Shown here one piece after another: positions 33,581 to 47,100 of a stretch of 64,000 bases of DNA. Origin of the DNA: Micrasema longulum (taxonomy: Eukaryota; Arthropoda; Insecta; Trichoptera; Brachycentridae). Position numbers and translations under genes: made by a program. Within the stretch, counting starts at the first letter, position 1, and every line of letters starts with the position of its first letter. The stretch covers positions 82,016 through 146,015 of the forward strand of contig JAGVSM010002926.1 in the NCBI GenBank assembly GCA_022494885.1, in the 5' to 3' direction. The notes beneath the pieces were generated by a model. It did not search any database, was not told the DNA's origin, and was given only the letters and a program-made list of their open reading frames with translations.

Positions 33581-33863
33581 CAAAATACTGAGTTTTGAGA
33601 ATAGGTGTCTCACAAGAATTTCGGGTGTGCGGTGGTTTGTCTTTGTGAAGAATGTAGAAGTAAGAGAACGGAAGCAGAACTCCGGCGACAACTGTTATCA
33701 AGTGTAGCCTATCGCCTCCGTATCCGGTTGGCTGGGACATAAACTGCGGATGCCTCCCGGGAGCCTCGGTCTCGTCGTCAGAACTAAGGAATGCGAACCT
33801 GACTTGGCAGGATGCGTAGAAGCTGACAGATGCCCGGAGGCTCTCTGCGGACACACGCTCCAA
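33567..33863 (-). CDS. Unassigned ORF with one predicted membrane segment
   Basis: The 98-codon frame has non-random composition and higher GC than its surroundings. It contains SSDDETEAPGRHPQFM and then a hydrophobic stretch LITVVAGVLLPFSYFYIL followed by basic residues, as in a C-terminal membrane anchor. A possible acceptor GTGTCCGCAG lies just upstream, so it could be a last exon of an unseen gene. I do not recognise the protein. It may equally be chance or part of the adjacent retroelement. Confidence 0.25.
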   Translation of the reverse strand: MERVSAESLRASVSFYASCQVRFAFLSSDDETEAPGRHPQFMSQPTGYGGDRLHLITVVAGVLLPFSYFYILHKDKPPHTRNSCETPILKTQYFAVLG

Positions 33864-33896
33864 CTATGAAATATTGCCGTAAAAATCCACAAGTCG

Positions 33897-33965
33897 ACCT
33901 TGTCGGATTCGAGCCTATGACCTCAAATATGGCAGGCGAACGCGCCAACCACTACACGAGGCGGA
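33897..33965 (-). repeat. tRNA-derived SINE head
   Basis: The minus strand has CGTGTAGTGGTTGGCGCGTT and GGCTCGAATCCGACA boxes. The body is missing. Confidence 0.6.
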
Positions 33966-34099
33966 CTCGTCACTAGAGTGAAAAACACCCAGAACTGTAT
34001 TCGTAACGCTTGTAATGTTTGGACACAGAACAAACCGTTCTATCTACTTCAAATTAATTCAGTCTCATAACAAGCATTTTGATTTATAAAAGAGAAATA

Positions 34100-34580
34100 T
34101 TGTATACTACAAATACCGATAAAAATATGTGAAATGGATTCATAAAAATGTTTTCATTCATGATTTTAAAAATAAAATAGGTTGAAAATGTCTCCACAAA
34201 AACACACGTTTGGCTTCGACAAATATGACATCAAGATTCGTGAGAAATTTGTATTCAAATTTAAACGCTCACAAAAGTAAAAATTTAACCAAATCGTATT
34301 AAGGGCGTGGCCAACGCAATGAACTGTTTTTGCAGGAATTTTAATTATAAATTTAACTAATGTTACTAATAAGTATAAACAAAACATATTTTAAATTTGA
34401 AGCGCTAACTTTGCGGTTATTCATTATAATAAAATAAATAAAACAACTTTGTTTTTAACCATTATTTTTTTATTTTTTTCCACCGACCAGTTTCAAAGCA
34501 AACAAGCTTCTTCCTCAAGGTTTACGTAACTAGTTATATTTTACTTGACAGTATATCATAGACCCATATTATTTATAATT
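34100..34580 (+). repeat. Repeat family B copy with internal insert
   Basis: AAAAATATGTGAAATGGATT, CATCAAGATTCGTGAG, GGGCGTGGCCAACGCAATGA and GTATATCATAGACCC match the family. An extra block near 34470-34530 carries CACCGACCAGTTTCAAAGCA, related to the GAAAC motif elements. Confidence 0.6.
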
Positions 34581-35364
34581 GTAAAAAAAGTGATATTTCC
34601 TTCATATTCAGAGTACGCTAGAGAAATGCTCTAACATCAGCGCGCCCCTTTCAAGAATTATTCCTTTAAAAATAAATGGATCGATGCAGTCTCATATTAT
34701 TGCACTTAAAAAGAAAAGCCATATTCTCATTTTTGTGTAATTCTTTACATCTCGTACTTAAAATAACACAATACATATACTAGAGTTGATTAATGCACTG
34801 GAGGGGTGGACCCCTGACCGATTTCGAAGCAGACGAGAAAAAATGGGTACCTTACTTTCATCCATCAATGCTCCAACATTTCTATATCTTCCTGGCGTGG
34901 AACATTTGTCCGACCCCTGTCGACTACTCTAATCGAGCAGTGAGAGAGCAATCGGGGAACAGAATTATTTGAATAGTCACCTAAGATCTAACGTAAGAAA
35001 TATTTGAGTACCTTTCTGTAATAGCTCGATACTTAATGCAACTGAACTCGGAAAGGGAGATTCGGCAAAATGAGAACTCTCAGCCTCCACACAGTAGCGG
35101 GGTTCTTTAAATACCCGGGCTCGTTTGGAGGGCGAGGGCTAATTTGCGAAGACCAGTCACCGTACATCTTCACTCATCTTATTGACCTTATATTTCTGAA
35201 TAAAACATTACTTAAACGCAATGTGTTATTTCTCATCCAATTTGACTACACGAGAACTGCTTTACAAGCAGATCACGGCTTGTGTTTTAAATTCAGTACT
35301 AATAGTCATCGAAGATCGTTTGCAATAATAACACTGTTTAACACAAGATTATATATATTAAGAG

Positions 35365-35650
35365 ATGGCGAGGAAGCTAGTGCTATGGGAAATAGGATAT
35401 AAAAAGTGTTTTCATATACGCGGTAAAAATTAGAGCTTTTATTAGTATGCAGAAGTTTCTCAAAAATGTATAAAAATAGAACAATAACCAATCAATTGTA
35501 GCATTGTATGTAGATTTTCGGTTTCCGGGTAGCCGTGTTTATCAGCATTTAGTGTTTTGCCCGGTACAGTGTTCTCCTGTTAATTGTCAAAAAAACACAG
35601 ACTCTAGACGTCACGGGCGGTGTAATTTCATAATTACAAAACTTACACAG
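35365..35650 (+). repeat. Repeat family C (GACGTC) copy
   Basis: AAAAAGTGTTTTCATATACG through AAAATTAGAGC to TAGACGTCACGGGCGGTGTA. Diverged in the middle. Confidence 0.6.
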
Positions 35651-35653
35651 CAA

Positions 35654-35818
35654 TAACATCATCATTCCCTTTCCGCACCTAACGGTGCATAGGGAACTGC
35701 ATTGGTACAGCAATCGCAGCATATCTTGATCATTTTTGTTACATGAAGGTAAGATGATCAGTCTTACTACGCTCCAGGTGCCAGTCCAGGGACTATGAAA
35801 TATTCTAGTGTGAAAAAC
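35654..35818 (-). mobile_element. SINE body (tRNA-Gly family)
   Basis: CATCATCATTCCCTTTCCGC, GTGCATAGGGAACTGCATTG, CATGAAGGTAAGATGATCAG and AGGTGCCAGTCCAGGGACTA match the body of 25843-26103. The head is missing. Confidence 0.7.
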
Positions 35819-35969
35819 AGTAATAATATAATACATGAAAACAGAAAAAAAAAAAAAAAAATTATCTATTGACAAATAAAATTTTAAAAAAACATTGGAA
35901 CTTCCTCGCCGACATTTCTCATATGGCGGGGCATTCAATATTTAGGCATCGACCCCCGGCGTGAGATAC

Positions 35970-36150
35970 TCATTTTAAATACAGTTTTACACTGCAATAT
36001 TTGTCTGTTCCTGACTGGCTCCAAAGCGTAAGATCGATCATCTTACCTCCGTGCAGGCGATAATCGAGATACGATGCATTTGGTGTTCCAATGCAGTGCC
36101 CTATGCGCCACCGGGTGCGGATGAGGGAGTGGCGACACATTAGATGGATA
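35970..36150 (+). mobile_element. SINE body, opposite orientation
   Basis: GACTGGCTCCAAAGCGTAAG, CATCTTACCTCCGTGCAGGC and CAATGCAGTGCCCTATGCGC. It faces the copy at 35654-35818. 36150-37500 is AT-rich with no recognised feature. Confidence 0.65.
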
Positions 36151-37510
36151 TAATGCAGATTTTGACCACCTTTGAAAACATTGAAGGAAAAAATTAAGTA
36201 AAAAAAAGTCGAGGATCACCTGTTTTATTTTTTAATTAATAGATCATTTATTTATTTTTACACATGCACACGAGTTTGACGTGATATTTTGTCATAAATT
36301 ACACACAAACGCATGTAAAAAATGAAGAGTAATTTATATAAACATACAAAATTGTCGACTTGCAAGAATTAGTAAAAATTTACTGCGCATATTTTTTCGT
36401 ATAACATCTAACTTAGGCATAATTTGAACGGAGAAATTGTAGTACTTTGTCGGTATTGACGAGTTGCCAGGCGTTTGTTTTCTACAACCGACCGCAATAG
36501 TAAAATCATCGAAAATTCAGCAGCCTTAAAAGACGAGAAAAAAAAATGGATGTTCACTATTGCGTTCAGTGTTAACGATTATAAAATAAAATATGTGATG
36601 ATTGATAATTCATCTAATGATTACTTTAAATAATGCATTTTTTAAAATATGTTACACTCTGACAATTCGCGGTCAAGTGATACGTTGCGTACCGAGAATT
36701 TTGAGCGTAGATGAAGTTGTATTTATTATAAATTATTTTTAGTATCACAATAGATTTAATTGTAACTGAAAGCGATGTTTATTTAATACCTATCAAAAGC
36801 CCTTTTTTAATGTTTCTTTTTGGATAGCTACATACCTCGGGTCAAAGTAGACTTACATTTAGAACTAATTTCAACAGTCTATGAGTCTGTCGACCGATGC
36901 TAGGGTGGAACAAATATAGAGAACGAGGAATAAGTTCCTTCAGCCACAAACTGACGTATAAAAAATCATTTTGTTTCGACAAAAATCAGGATCACAGTAA
37001 AAATAATCATGCAGAGAGAATCCGAAAATTCGCAAGCAAAAGTATACATAAATAATATTCAATACAATTATGTAATTTTTATTCCTTTCCTTTTGGCTGT
37101 TTCTGTTCTCGTACATTTAAAAAAAAAACAAATATATAAATTTACAAATAATATTTTGATAACAAACGCAGAAATAGGAACCAACCTTTTTTTTTTAACA
37201 TCGGGCACTTACAAGTTAAATGGATTTTTGAGCATAAACACAAAAGTGAATAAATAAATATATTATAAACACGAAATACAAGTCATCGGTGTTCACAATT
37301 GCGGTGTTTACGCTCGCAATAATTTAAATAGTATTCTGATAGCTACTGCTGATGAACAGATTGTGGCAACATTATATAAAGACACAAAACTAAACAAATC
37401 TAAACATTAAAACTAATCAGAAAGTATTGCCTTCAAAAGAAAATTAAGCACCAATGGAAAAAGAATGATGTCGCTATATATCTGAACACGTCACAAATTC
37501 CTTACATAAT

Positions 37511-37585
37511 ATTACATATATAGTAATAAGGAGAACATAAACCATTACATATATAGTAATAAGGAGAACATAAACCATTACATAC
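37511..37585. repeat. 33-bp tandem repeat (2.2 copies)
   Basis: ATTACATATATAGTAATAAG starts at 37511 and again at 37544, with a partial third copy at 37577. Lies in the probable 3' flank of PRRC2. Confidence 0.85.
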
Positions 37586-38009
37586 TCGGTTGTTTTTTTT
37601 TTTTTTACACGAATAATAATACAGAGTAATTTTTATTTGGCAGGAAATAAATACAATTGTTATAGAAGTTTCAAAGACGACTCGTATCGATAAAATTTGC
37701 AATAAAAAGGTTAATTACAAATCGGATTTCTCTGCGCGGGTCCAAGTGTCCACTCACTAATATTACACGTTGTGGAATGCGTACCATCGCGGCCTTGCAC
37801 CGAACTACGCTCCGTTCCCGCCTCGGGGGAGTGACGACGCTAGCAAAGTGAGGCAAATCATACTACCGAGCCGGGCTTCAGTTTCAAGCGTCCTCACTCG
37901 CGCTAGTCGTATCCGCAACTACACAAAGTCACACGCACTACACACTCGCGCCTTCCCGCACGGGAGACCGCTCCCGGCGCCGTGTCGCATCCCCGGGGTC
38001 GCGCTCGCC

Positions 38010-38172
38010 TCATTCCTTCTTCTCCGGGGCGGGGTCCTGGGGCGCGGCGGCGGGCAGGCAGGGGGCACCGCGTCCCGAGCTGCGAAGCGACGCGGCGACG
38101 GAGCGCCGAATACCGGGCCGGGCGTGGCCGCCTTGGGCTCGCTGGGGGCCGTGCTGGCCGCCTGCTGGTTGC
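38010..38172 (-). CDS. PRRC2: PRRC2 exon E14 (last), end uncertain
   Basis: Acceptor CTCTCCCGTCAG. In frame with E13 it reads SNQQAASTAPSEPKAATPGP. Continuing that frame gives Arg/Pro-rich sequence to a stop at 37919. Another frame over the second half reads PAAAPQDPAPEKKE and stops at 38010-38012, which looks more like a genuine acidic/basic tail with the same GC-rich codon bias. A one-base slip in the CCCCC run near 38060 would join them. Confidence 0.7.
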
Positions 38173-41100
38173 CTGACGGGAGAGGGACTACTATAAACAG
38201 ATTATTGAGGGACAGTGTTAGTGGGTTAGTGCGCAAAATATACGCATGCTACGGGTTAGTACGAGTTTCGTGCGCAAGTATTTTTTAATATTCGACGAGA
38301 TAATCAGTGGACAGTCCTCAGTCAGAAACGTTTCCGATCTTCAGTTATGTTTCAGTCGGCAATTCCTATCAAAGAATACGGATCATCATTCGGAGGGAGT
38401 AAGTATCCTGAATTGTGCTTTAATAGAAAAAAAAAATCTGTATTATTATAATGATTGTTTGACTCGCAGACAGATATCAAAAAATACAAATGCATCATGG
38501 ATTTAAATATAAAATTCTGTTAATATTATAATTATTATTAAGGATAACTTATACAGCGGCATTTTTGTAATACAATACCTCAAGGGTGCTTTACAAAGTG
38601 ATTAAATAAATAAATAAATTTAATTGGAACTTTTTAAATTTGTAATTGAAGTAAAAACAATTGACATTATTATCACATCCTATGGATTCATTCAAATGAA
38701 CATCACTTCACTCTCACAGTTTCGCTCTTCTGCTGGGAGAGCATGCCACGCTATAATAGGGTTAAATATTTTTATAAAATTCGATGGCTTGTTGATGGAT
38801 TCAAAACATTAGCCTTAATAATTTATTAATATAAAACACCACCAGGGTAAAATTGTTTAAACAATTTAAACAAAAAGTAAGTTAGTTACGCGTGTTTAGT
38901 CCAAAGTGTAATTTAGCAAAGGGTCAAATAGTGATTTTTGAATGATTTGAAGTTATGATTGCTTGGGAAAATTTCATTATTAGATAAAAAGGTGTTCATA
39001 AAAACGTCCTTTTTAATTTTCCTTATATTCTTGTGTTTGTAAACCTTTTAATGTCCCGTGTAGCATGTTGTCCACATACCAAAATATGAAAATGACACAT
39101 TTTTTCCCCAGTAGATAACATACACAAGCACACATTTTTAGTTAGAATCAGAAAAATTGGGCAATGGAGGGTTAATGGCATTTACAAATAAACATTTAGG
39201 TAATTTTCTAAGTAACTCGTTTCATAAAATTCATAACAGGGAGAAGATTGAAGAAAACCCAAAAAATATTAACTAATGTCAGTAAATAGCCACTTACCGA
39301 CTTCTTGTGTCTACAGGTATCGAGACATAACCGCCTCTTCATTTACATACACTTTCACCTTTATACATGGTAATAAAAAATAGATCATTGGCATGCAATG
39401 TAGTCTACCTTTTCATTTAATATTAACCAATCATGCGACTTTTAACCTCCTAGCCCCTCGCCATTCCAAACCCTCACCCCCACCCACTCTCCAACATACT
39501 ACTAGATATTATTAACCCAATTTTAGAGCATGTTTGCATCCCCTTTGACTCTTGGTGTAATTTATGTATTTGCATTTTATTTCAATAATTGTACCTTTAT
39601 ATATTATAAAGATTTGTGTTTTCCATTTTTTTAATGGACTAAATCCGTAAATATAATACGGTGAAAGTCTATTTTAGTATTTGCACGCTTGTATAGTGAG
39701 TGTCCTGAAGAAGAGACGGGCATGTCTCGAAACCGGTGGACATAAACAATCGTTAAAGTTAACGTTAATGCTTTAAACAAAAATAATGTCAAAAAATTAC
39801 GATTGAAATAGTGTCGCACACTTGCGCGTAATGGTACTTACTTCTGGGAGGGTTCTGCTGGTAGTAGCCACCGCCCGCGTGGCGCGTGTGCGGGGGGCCC
39901 CCTCCCGGGTGTCGATTACCACCGCCCCTGAAAAATTGAAATATTGTAATTTTTTGGTGGAACCGTATTTTGATTACAATAAATAAATTATGGTTTTGTT
40001 ATATTTTAAAAATTTATTAAAACATAATGAGGAATGTTTTCTATGGCATCACTAAAAACAACTGCCTTATAGATTGCTGCAAAATTGTTTACCAGTTTTA
40101 TGTCAACTTTTTAAACCATCTTTTTTATAAATTTAAATATTTTTATTGTTACATTTTAAAAATCGAAATTTATTGATAATAAAACTTTATTGTTCCTAAA
40201 CATTTGTCAACTGCGTACCATGATTTGTACAAGTCAATAAAACATTTTTGTTCAAATGAAAACTAAAACTGACGCTTAAGGAAGACACTTAAACAACATT
40301 GTCAATTACACTGCACCTGCTTTGAAGACAATAATTTATCTTCATTCGCGTGGCACACACGGTGGCGCGCGGACCGCGGTACCATTATTACGGCGTAATT
40401 TAGGCTTTTTTGACGCATCAAATGAATTCCGAAAAATTTTAAACGTAAAACCGGGTTGATGAAAAATGTAAAAAAATGTCAATTGGGGGGAATATTTGTA
40501 TAAGAATGTATGAAGAAAGATGGGTCCTGAACATTTCGGTGTAAAAAGCGGGATAGCGTAAAATTGAGGGATGTAAAAATTAGGTTTTACTGTATCATAT
40601 TATCAGCACTATGATTTTTAATGTTTTGTATTTCTGAGATAACTCCGCGTGTAACGTCAGAGGTTCTCTTCCGCTAATTCTCGATCAGTTCTTCCCATTG
40701 GTCTATCGACGGCAAGCAAACCAGAAATCTTCCATAACTCTCTTATCATCGGTTGATTCATAAGAACTAGTGACGTCGTTTAAAGTAGTTCGTATTTATT
40801 AAAATATTTTTTGCACATTTTCAGGAAACTTTGCCGTACAATTTAATTATTCAATTTTTCCATGCGCAAGAAAACATTAATTGTATTCGATTTCCCGTGG
40901 GGCTGAAAAGTTCCTCATTAAAATATTTTAAGCAAATTTCCCATTTGGCCTACGTAACAATATTTGGAAAATAAATGGTGTGTTGAAACTGCGGTTACCT
41001 GCTGGTGTTGTAGGCAGGCGGGGGCTGGTGGTGCGGCAGGGGGGGCGGGCGCTGGATGGGGGGCGGGTAGCGCTGCTGCTGCTGGAGCCCTCCCCGACTG

Positions 41101-44100
41101 ATTGCCATGTTGAGGGACGCCTGGCGCCCGTTGGGCTGGATCACCTGCGAGAGGTGCTTTATTCCATTACATTTTCATACATCGCTAGCCCGAAGCAACT
41201 GTTTTGATATCTCCGAAGAAGACATTCTGAGGTAATAGGACTTTTAGGTTTACAAAGGGTGTGGCCGAACTAAATTACTTGAAGTAGATTATGAAAGATA
41301 TGTTTTCAAATAGGTAAACCATCTAACTTTAATTAATTATTATTTGAAAACAATAATTTTACAAGGTTTTACCTATAAAAATGTTTTCTTATACCTGGTA
41401 AAAATAGAGCATTGAATTGTACAGCGAAGTTTCTTAAAAATGTATGAAAAAAAAAACAAAAATGATTTTAATTAAAACGAACTACATTGAACGACGTCAC
41501 TAGTTCTTCCGAATCAACCGATGAATGGGTGTTAGATTTAGGGTGGATAGATTTCTGGTTTACAGGAAGTAAATTCACCAATCGGCAGAACTCATCGAAG
41601 AGATCTTGCAACAAATATATCTTTAAAATGTTTTGGCTTAGTTTAATAGAATATTAATTTAAAAAAACACAGAACTACCTCATAGCGAACTTATTTTTCC
41701 CTAAGTTTGAAATGGAAAATAAACACACATTATTTGTATTTACCACAAATTACAAAAATGTTCTATTATAAGTTTAACAAACATTATAAAAGTTCAGCTC
41801 TTTTATTTCACAACAGACAGAGGAATTAAAGAAATATGGCGTAAGTATAGCCTGTGAGCTCGCCAATACATGACAGATGACATTAACATAACCATAGAAA
41901 AACATAGCAGTTGAGCTCTCAGAAGTAAAGCAACGTGAATGCAGCAATGCTTGAACTACATGTCAATAATATTCTAATAATAAATAATATTATTTGGCCA
42001 TACGGAACTTTAAAGCACACCTTGGTTTAATTACTAATAGTATTTTATCGGTTAGGTAGGTGTATTTAAAAAAAATGTTGCGTACCTGAAAAAAGCACAA
42101 ATAATTATGTTTTTGTAAATGATGTCAGTAGCGACACTCAGAGAGTGGCTTTGTGACGTTTTGACATTTTTTATAAGAAATTCATGGCGTAGCCGAAATA
42201 CTGTTATAAAAACGAGGATGTTTTTGTTGATTGACGTTAGCAGGCGCTACCCAGGGGCGACTTTGTGACGTGAGAAATTATTTAAAAAAAGAGATTCATG
42301 GCGTAGCCGAAATATTGTAATTAAAACGAGGATGTTTTTGTTGATTGACGTTAGCAGGCGCTACCCAGGGGCGACTTCATGACGTGATGAAATTATTAAT
42401 TTAAATATTTTTTTCATTTTACATAGCGTAGCCGAGATAAGAAATTGCGTGGTGTTTCGAAATTTAACCGTGTAGGTAGCCGCCTAGTTACAATATTATT
42501 TTTGTATTTGTAAAACTCCTGTTTTATAATGTTTATGTATTTATCGCTATAAGAATTAAACTAAAGATAGTTTTTACTTTTAATCGCTATCCGTTTTTTA
42601 AATTATGTTTGTAACACTCAGTAATATTTATTTTTCAAGTATTCAATGTTATTTTTGCATTTTAATTAATATTGTTAATATAAAGCGTATTTTTATTTAT
42701 TCGAATTTACTAGACTGTTTTTATTACAAAAATAAAAATGCATATTTCTCTATGTATTTTCTGTTATAAACAATCTATTAAAATAATACACATCAAATTT
42801 CCATTGTCTGTTGATTTTATTTGCAATCTTCTTTTTTTTCGATGGTTAAAACTCTAGGAAATTCAAAGACAATAAAAAATTTACTGTCATATATTGGCGA
42901 GCTCACACGCTATACATAGCCCAGAAATATGAATTTCAAACACAAGCAAAACGGTGAATGTTACACAGTGTGTACAGTGTATGTAAATGCCTAGACTTCT
43001 ATATTTCCTTTTCTAAAATGCTCTCCATCTCTGTTGTAGTATGTCAAGTGCTATTTCGTTGGATTTTTTTATTTTTTCAATGTAATATTCAACTTGCAAA
43101 TAAAAATGTAGTTTCTGTAAGTGAACGTAAGTGTGATAAACATTATAAGCGATCCAGGAACATTTTTGCAACCGCAGATAATATCGTGGGGTAATTACTA
43201 CAACCGAGGGACTTAAGAATCAGCATGTATGGAGTGCAGAACTTGTGTAATTAGTAGAATTTAGTGTAATTTAGTATACAGCGCGACGTCTGTAATCCGT
43301 ACTTGCTGTATGTGCTGGTATTGCTGGTACTTGTGGTGCGGGGGGCTGTGCTGCTGCTGCGGCTTGGCGAAGGGCTGCGTCGGCCCCTTGGGGGGCTGCG
43401 GCGCGGGCGGCGGCGGCGCCCCCTTGGGGGACGGGGCCCCCCCGTGCCCTCCTGACGCCTGCTGCGCGAACCCCGCCCCGCCCAGCTGGCAGAACATTCC
43501 GTTGTTCTGGTGCTCCTAGAGACAATTAATTTATTCACATCAAATTAAGTTACATTTTACATAATAATTGTAATTATGAACTTATTACGAGTTTTTAGGC
43601 TGTGCCCATAATGAGCCTCATTATGGGCACAGCCATTATAATGGATGTTCGGAGGATTAAAAAATAAATAAATTGTTAATGCACTATCAAACTAAACCAA
43701 AGAATATATTTGTATCGTATTACCATCGCATGTGTAATTTTTACACTAGTTCTGTTTGGTGATTTGTCTCGATTGGTGAGTTGGCTTCCCAGAAACCGGG
43801 AATCTATCACAACACCCAATCATTGGTTGATTTAGAAGAACTTGTGACGTCATTTAAAGTACTTCATTTTTCAACAATATTTCGAGTCTATCCAAATTTT
43901 TGTAGATAAGAACTGGATTCAACCCCCTTGGGAGTTATCAATATATTAAAACAGAACGAATACATAACAGAATATGGAAATTTAGGCATCCCAGAGCTTA
44001 TGACCTGTCATTGGCTGGTTTAAGTGGCCACTTTACACATTGTGTAACATTCACCGTTTCGTACATTCCTTCGATTCTTCCATTTTGCCACTAGGCTTTA

Positions 44101-47100
44101 CTAATGTAGGTGAAATAATTCGGTCAGAATGTCACCCTCATCAATAAAGGTTTCCGCTTTTTAACATAGGAATATTCCTATATCTATATAGATGGAATGG
44201 TGAATGTTACACAGCGTGTAAAAACTGGCCAATGATGGATCATAAGCCATGTAAATGCCTAGACTTCTATATCCCCTCTAGTCTAATTTTTACCGCATGT
44301 AAGAAAACATTTTTCATATCCAATTTCCCATAGCATTTTCTCATTAAGAAGGTAAGTTTCCGAGTTTGAATACTCATCTTTTATGTCTTTATTATATTAT
44401 ATAACGATTATTCGAAAATGAATTAAAAAACTCTTATATCATTACATAATTTTGAATTCACTATCCTAACTTTTTTTGATATTGAATTTTATAATAAATA
44501 TACCAAGTCTTAAAAGATGTCGCAAAAGCGATGAAACCGATCACTGGTTATTCCAAATTTGTGAGAGCGGTCGTCTTTAATTACTAAAATAAATTGCAAT
44601 GAGCTTCCAACAAGAGTTTTCACTAGCAAACTAGCGTGTTATAATTCGGATTAGAATTGCTAAGGCTGCGCTTGTCCGTTACCTGGAGGGGGCTCTTGAG
44701 CTGCTGGGGCCGCGAGGGGTGCTCCTGCTTGCCCGCATACTGTGGCGCACGCCCATACTGCTGCTGTATGGCGGCTGCCATCTGGAAGGGCGACGACAGC
44801 ACCTGAGACGAGGACACAAACATTACTTCAATTCTACGGTGAAGTTATAAGCCGCTTTCTTCATCTAACATTTATCAATATATATTGAATGGCCGCTTAA
44901 GGTCATAACTGCCAACACGTAAAGTAATGTTGGCATTAATGACATTTCATAATGAAAGATACTTAAAATAGGGGACAAAAGATTCTCTTTCTGTTTAAGC
45001 TCTCATAATTTTATGCGTTACGAGAAAATTTTCTTTGAATTTGAAGATACAAAATATGAACTTTAATTGTGTTAGTGGAATTTATAATTTTTTTTTAATG
45101 TTTTATGGGTTCTGTCTCTAGTTAGATTGGTAATGATACTAAAAATAAAAAAATATATATATATTGTATGGATATACGTGTATATGGTTTCAGTGTGACA
45201 GGGGGTCACATCTGAAATCACAACTATCGGTATGATCAAGATGACATATGAAATTTTAAAAAATGGTTGCTTAGTTCTGCAGAACGCAGCGCTCTGCACT
45301 CCTGCTTTCTCCACTGCAGAAATAAGCGAAGTTTTTTTTTTTTTTTTTTTTAAATTTTGAAACACTTCTAAATTATTCTTTTAAATATGCCTATATGTCT
45401 CTTGCTCATACTGATCATCGTAGTTTCGGATGTGACGAAGTTTACCACACGCTGCATGTGCTCTTTGTAACAGGAATTTCAAGATGTAGTTTGTTTGGCT
45501 TTATTTAAAAAGCAATTTTACTCTAACATGTACTTTTTATGAAATTTATTAATAATAAAAAAAAAATATATCAACTATGTTGGGAATCGAACCCGAGAGC
45601 TCTCGCACGGTAGGCAGATGCGCTGACCATTACACCACGAGGCTGACAAAAGATAATAAACAAAAAGAGCTATTCTTTAATTAATTAAATAAAAACGCAA
45701 CACTTTTATATGTTAGGCGCAGAGGGAAGGACAATAGCGCGCATAGACAGAATCATTATTTTGCAAATTGCAGTATGTTTCCATCTTTTTTTTTTTTTTT
45801 TAAATTCTGAAAGTGATTTGGATAGCCAGAGTTCCGATAGTTGGAGTTCTACTATATTTGTAATGAACAATTTTGGAAAATAGGAATAACCTTGGGGTAG
45901 AGCAGAATTCCAACGTTGGATCTCTGATCTATATTTCCTGTCACTTTCACAACCTGACTTATTAAATCGCGTATTAAAACACATAATTTTTTTATTTCTA
46001 TCTATCTCAGTTTGTTCCCCACTCCCGGAGAGGCTCAGCCCCCAGAGAAAGGGGCAGAGCGCGAGGTCCGAGCGTGGAGGTACCGTACTGTAGCACACTT
46101 ATGACTCAAGCGTTTCCTAAGTGAATCAGAAACGGATCTAAGGAGCGTGCACGGCATAGGAGAAGCGGCGGGAGCGGCTTTACCTGGGAACCGAAGCTCT
46201 GTATGCTGGCACTATTGTGGCTCTGGTTCGGCTGCCCAAACTGGATGCCGTAGCTGGCCGACACATTCCCGGGCTGCTGGTAGAATCCCGTCTGGCCGCC
46301 TGGAAAAAAAATCAACAGTTAATTTATTTTTAACTCGAATCATTTTGAATATTTTATAAACAAGCTTTTTCAAGAAGTGTTTTTAATTTTTTTTTAAATT
46401 GTTTACAAATAGAATTTACATGTCCTGCAGCTACAGAGCGTATGAGAGTAAAAATCTAGACCCCATTTACAGTTTAATTTAGATAAAATATAAAGATTAA
46501 CAACACTAAAAGTTTTGCAGCTGCGAAGCGCATGGACTAGAGTAATTCTAACAACATAAATTATATTATGTCATTTCTTTTGCCGTTAATTTAATTACAG
46601 TAAAACATCGTTTTTACGTTCCTCGATTTTAGGTTTTCCCGCTTTTTACACCGAAATGTTCAGGACCCATTTTTCTTCATACAAATATTTCCACAAATTA
46701 ACGTTTTTTACATTTTTCATGACCCCGGTTTTACGCTTAAAAATTTTCGGAATTCATTTGTTGTGTCAGAAAAGCTAAAATTATTTCGTAATAAGATTCG
46801 TGTGCCACGCGAATGAAGAATAAAAACGGGTAAACAATGATGCTATAGAAAAAAGTTGTATGGTATAAATAAAATTTCCCAACATTTAGGGGAAAAAATA
46901 ATTTGTTATTTTATGCAAATTCTATCTTGGTTTTTTAAAAATAATTTTGGCATGCTGTTTTTAGATCAAATAAAAAAACAGATTACATAATATTGTTTGA
47001 AAAAATATAAAAATATTTTTAGTGAAATCATTGAAAATAGGTAAAAAAAAAAATTGTCAATTTCCACTTATCACCGTTTTTGCAATTTTTCTGGAAGTAT

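Noticed and set aside
37770..38288. 172-codon plus-strand ORF in the GC-rich block around the last PRRC2 exon
   Set aside because: It is antisense to exon E14 in CpG-rich DNA, with no motif or splice support.
43251..43538. Overlapping minus-strand ORFs of 84 and 95 codons
   Set aside because: They are alternative frames of PRRC2 exon E11; only the frame with AQQASGGHGGAPSPKG joins E10 and E12 in phase.
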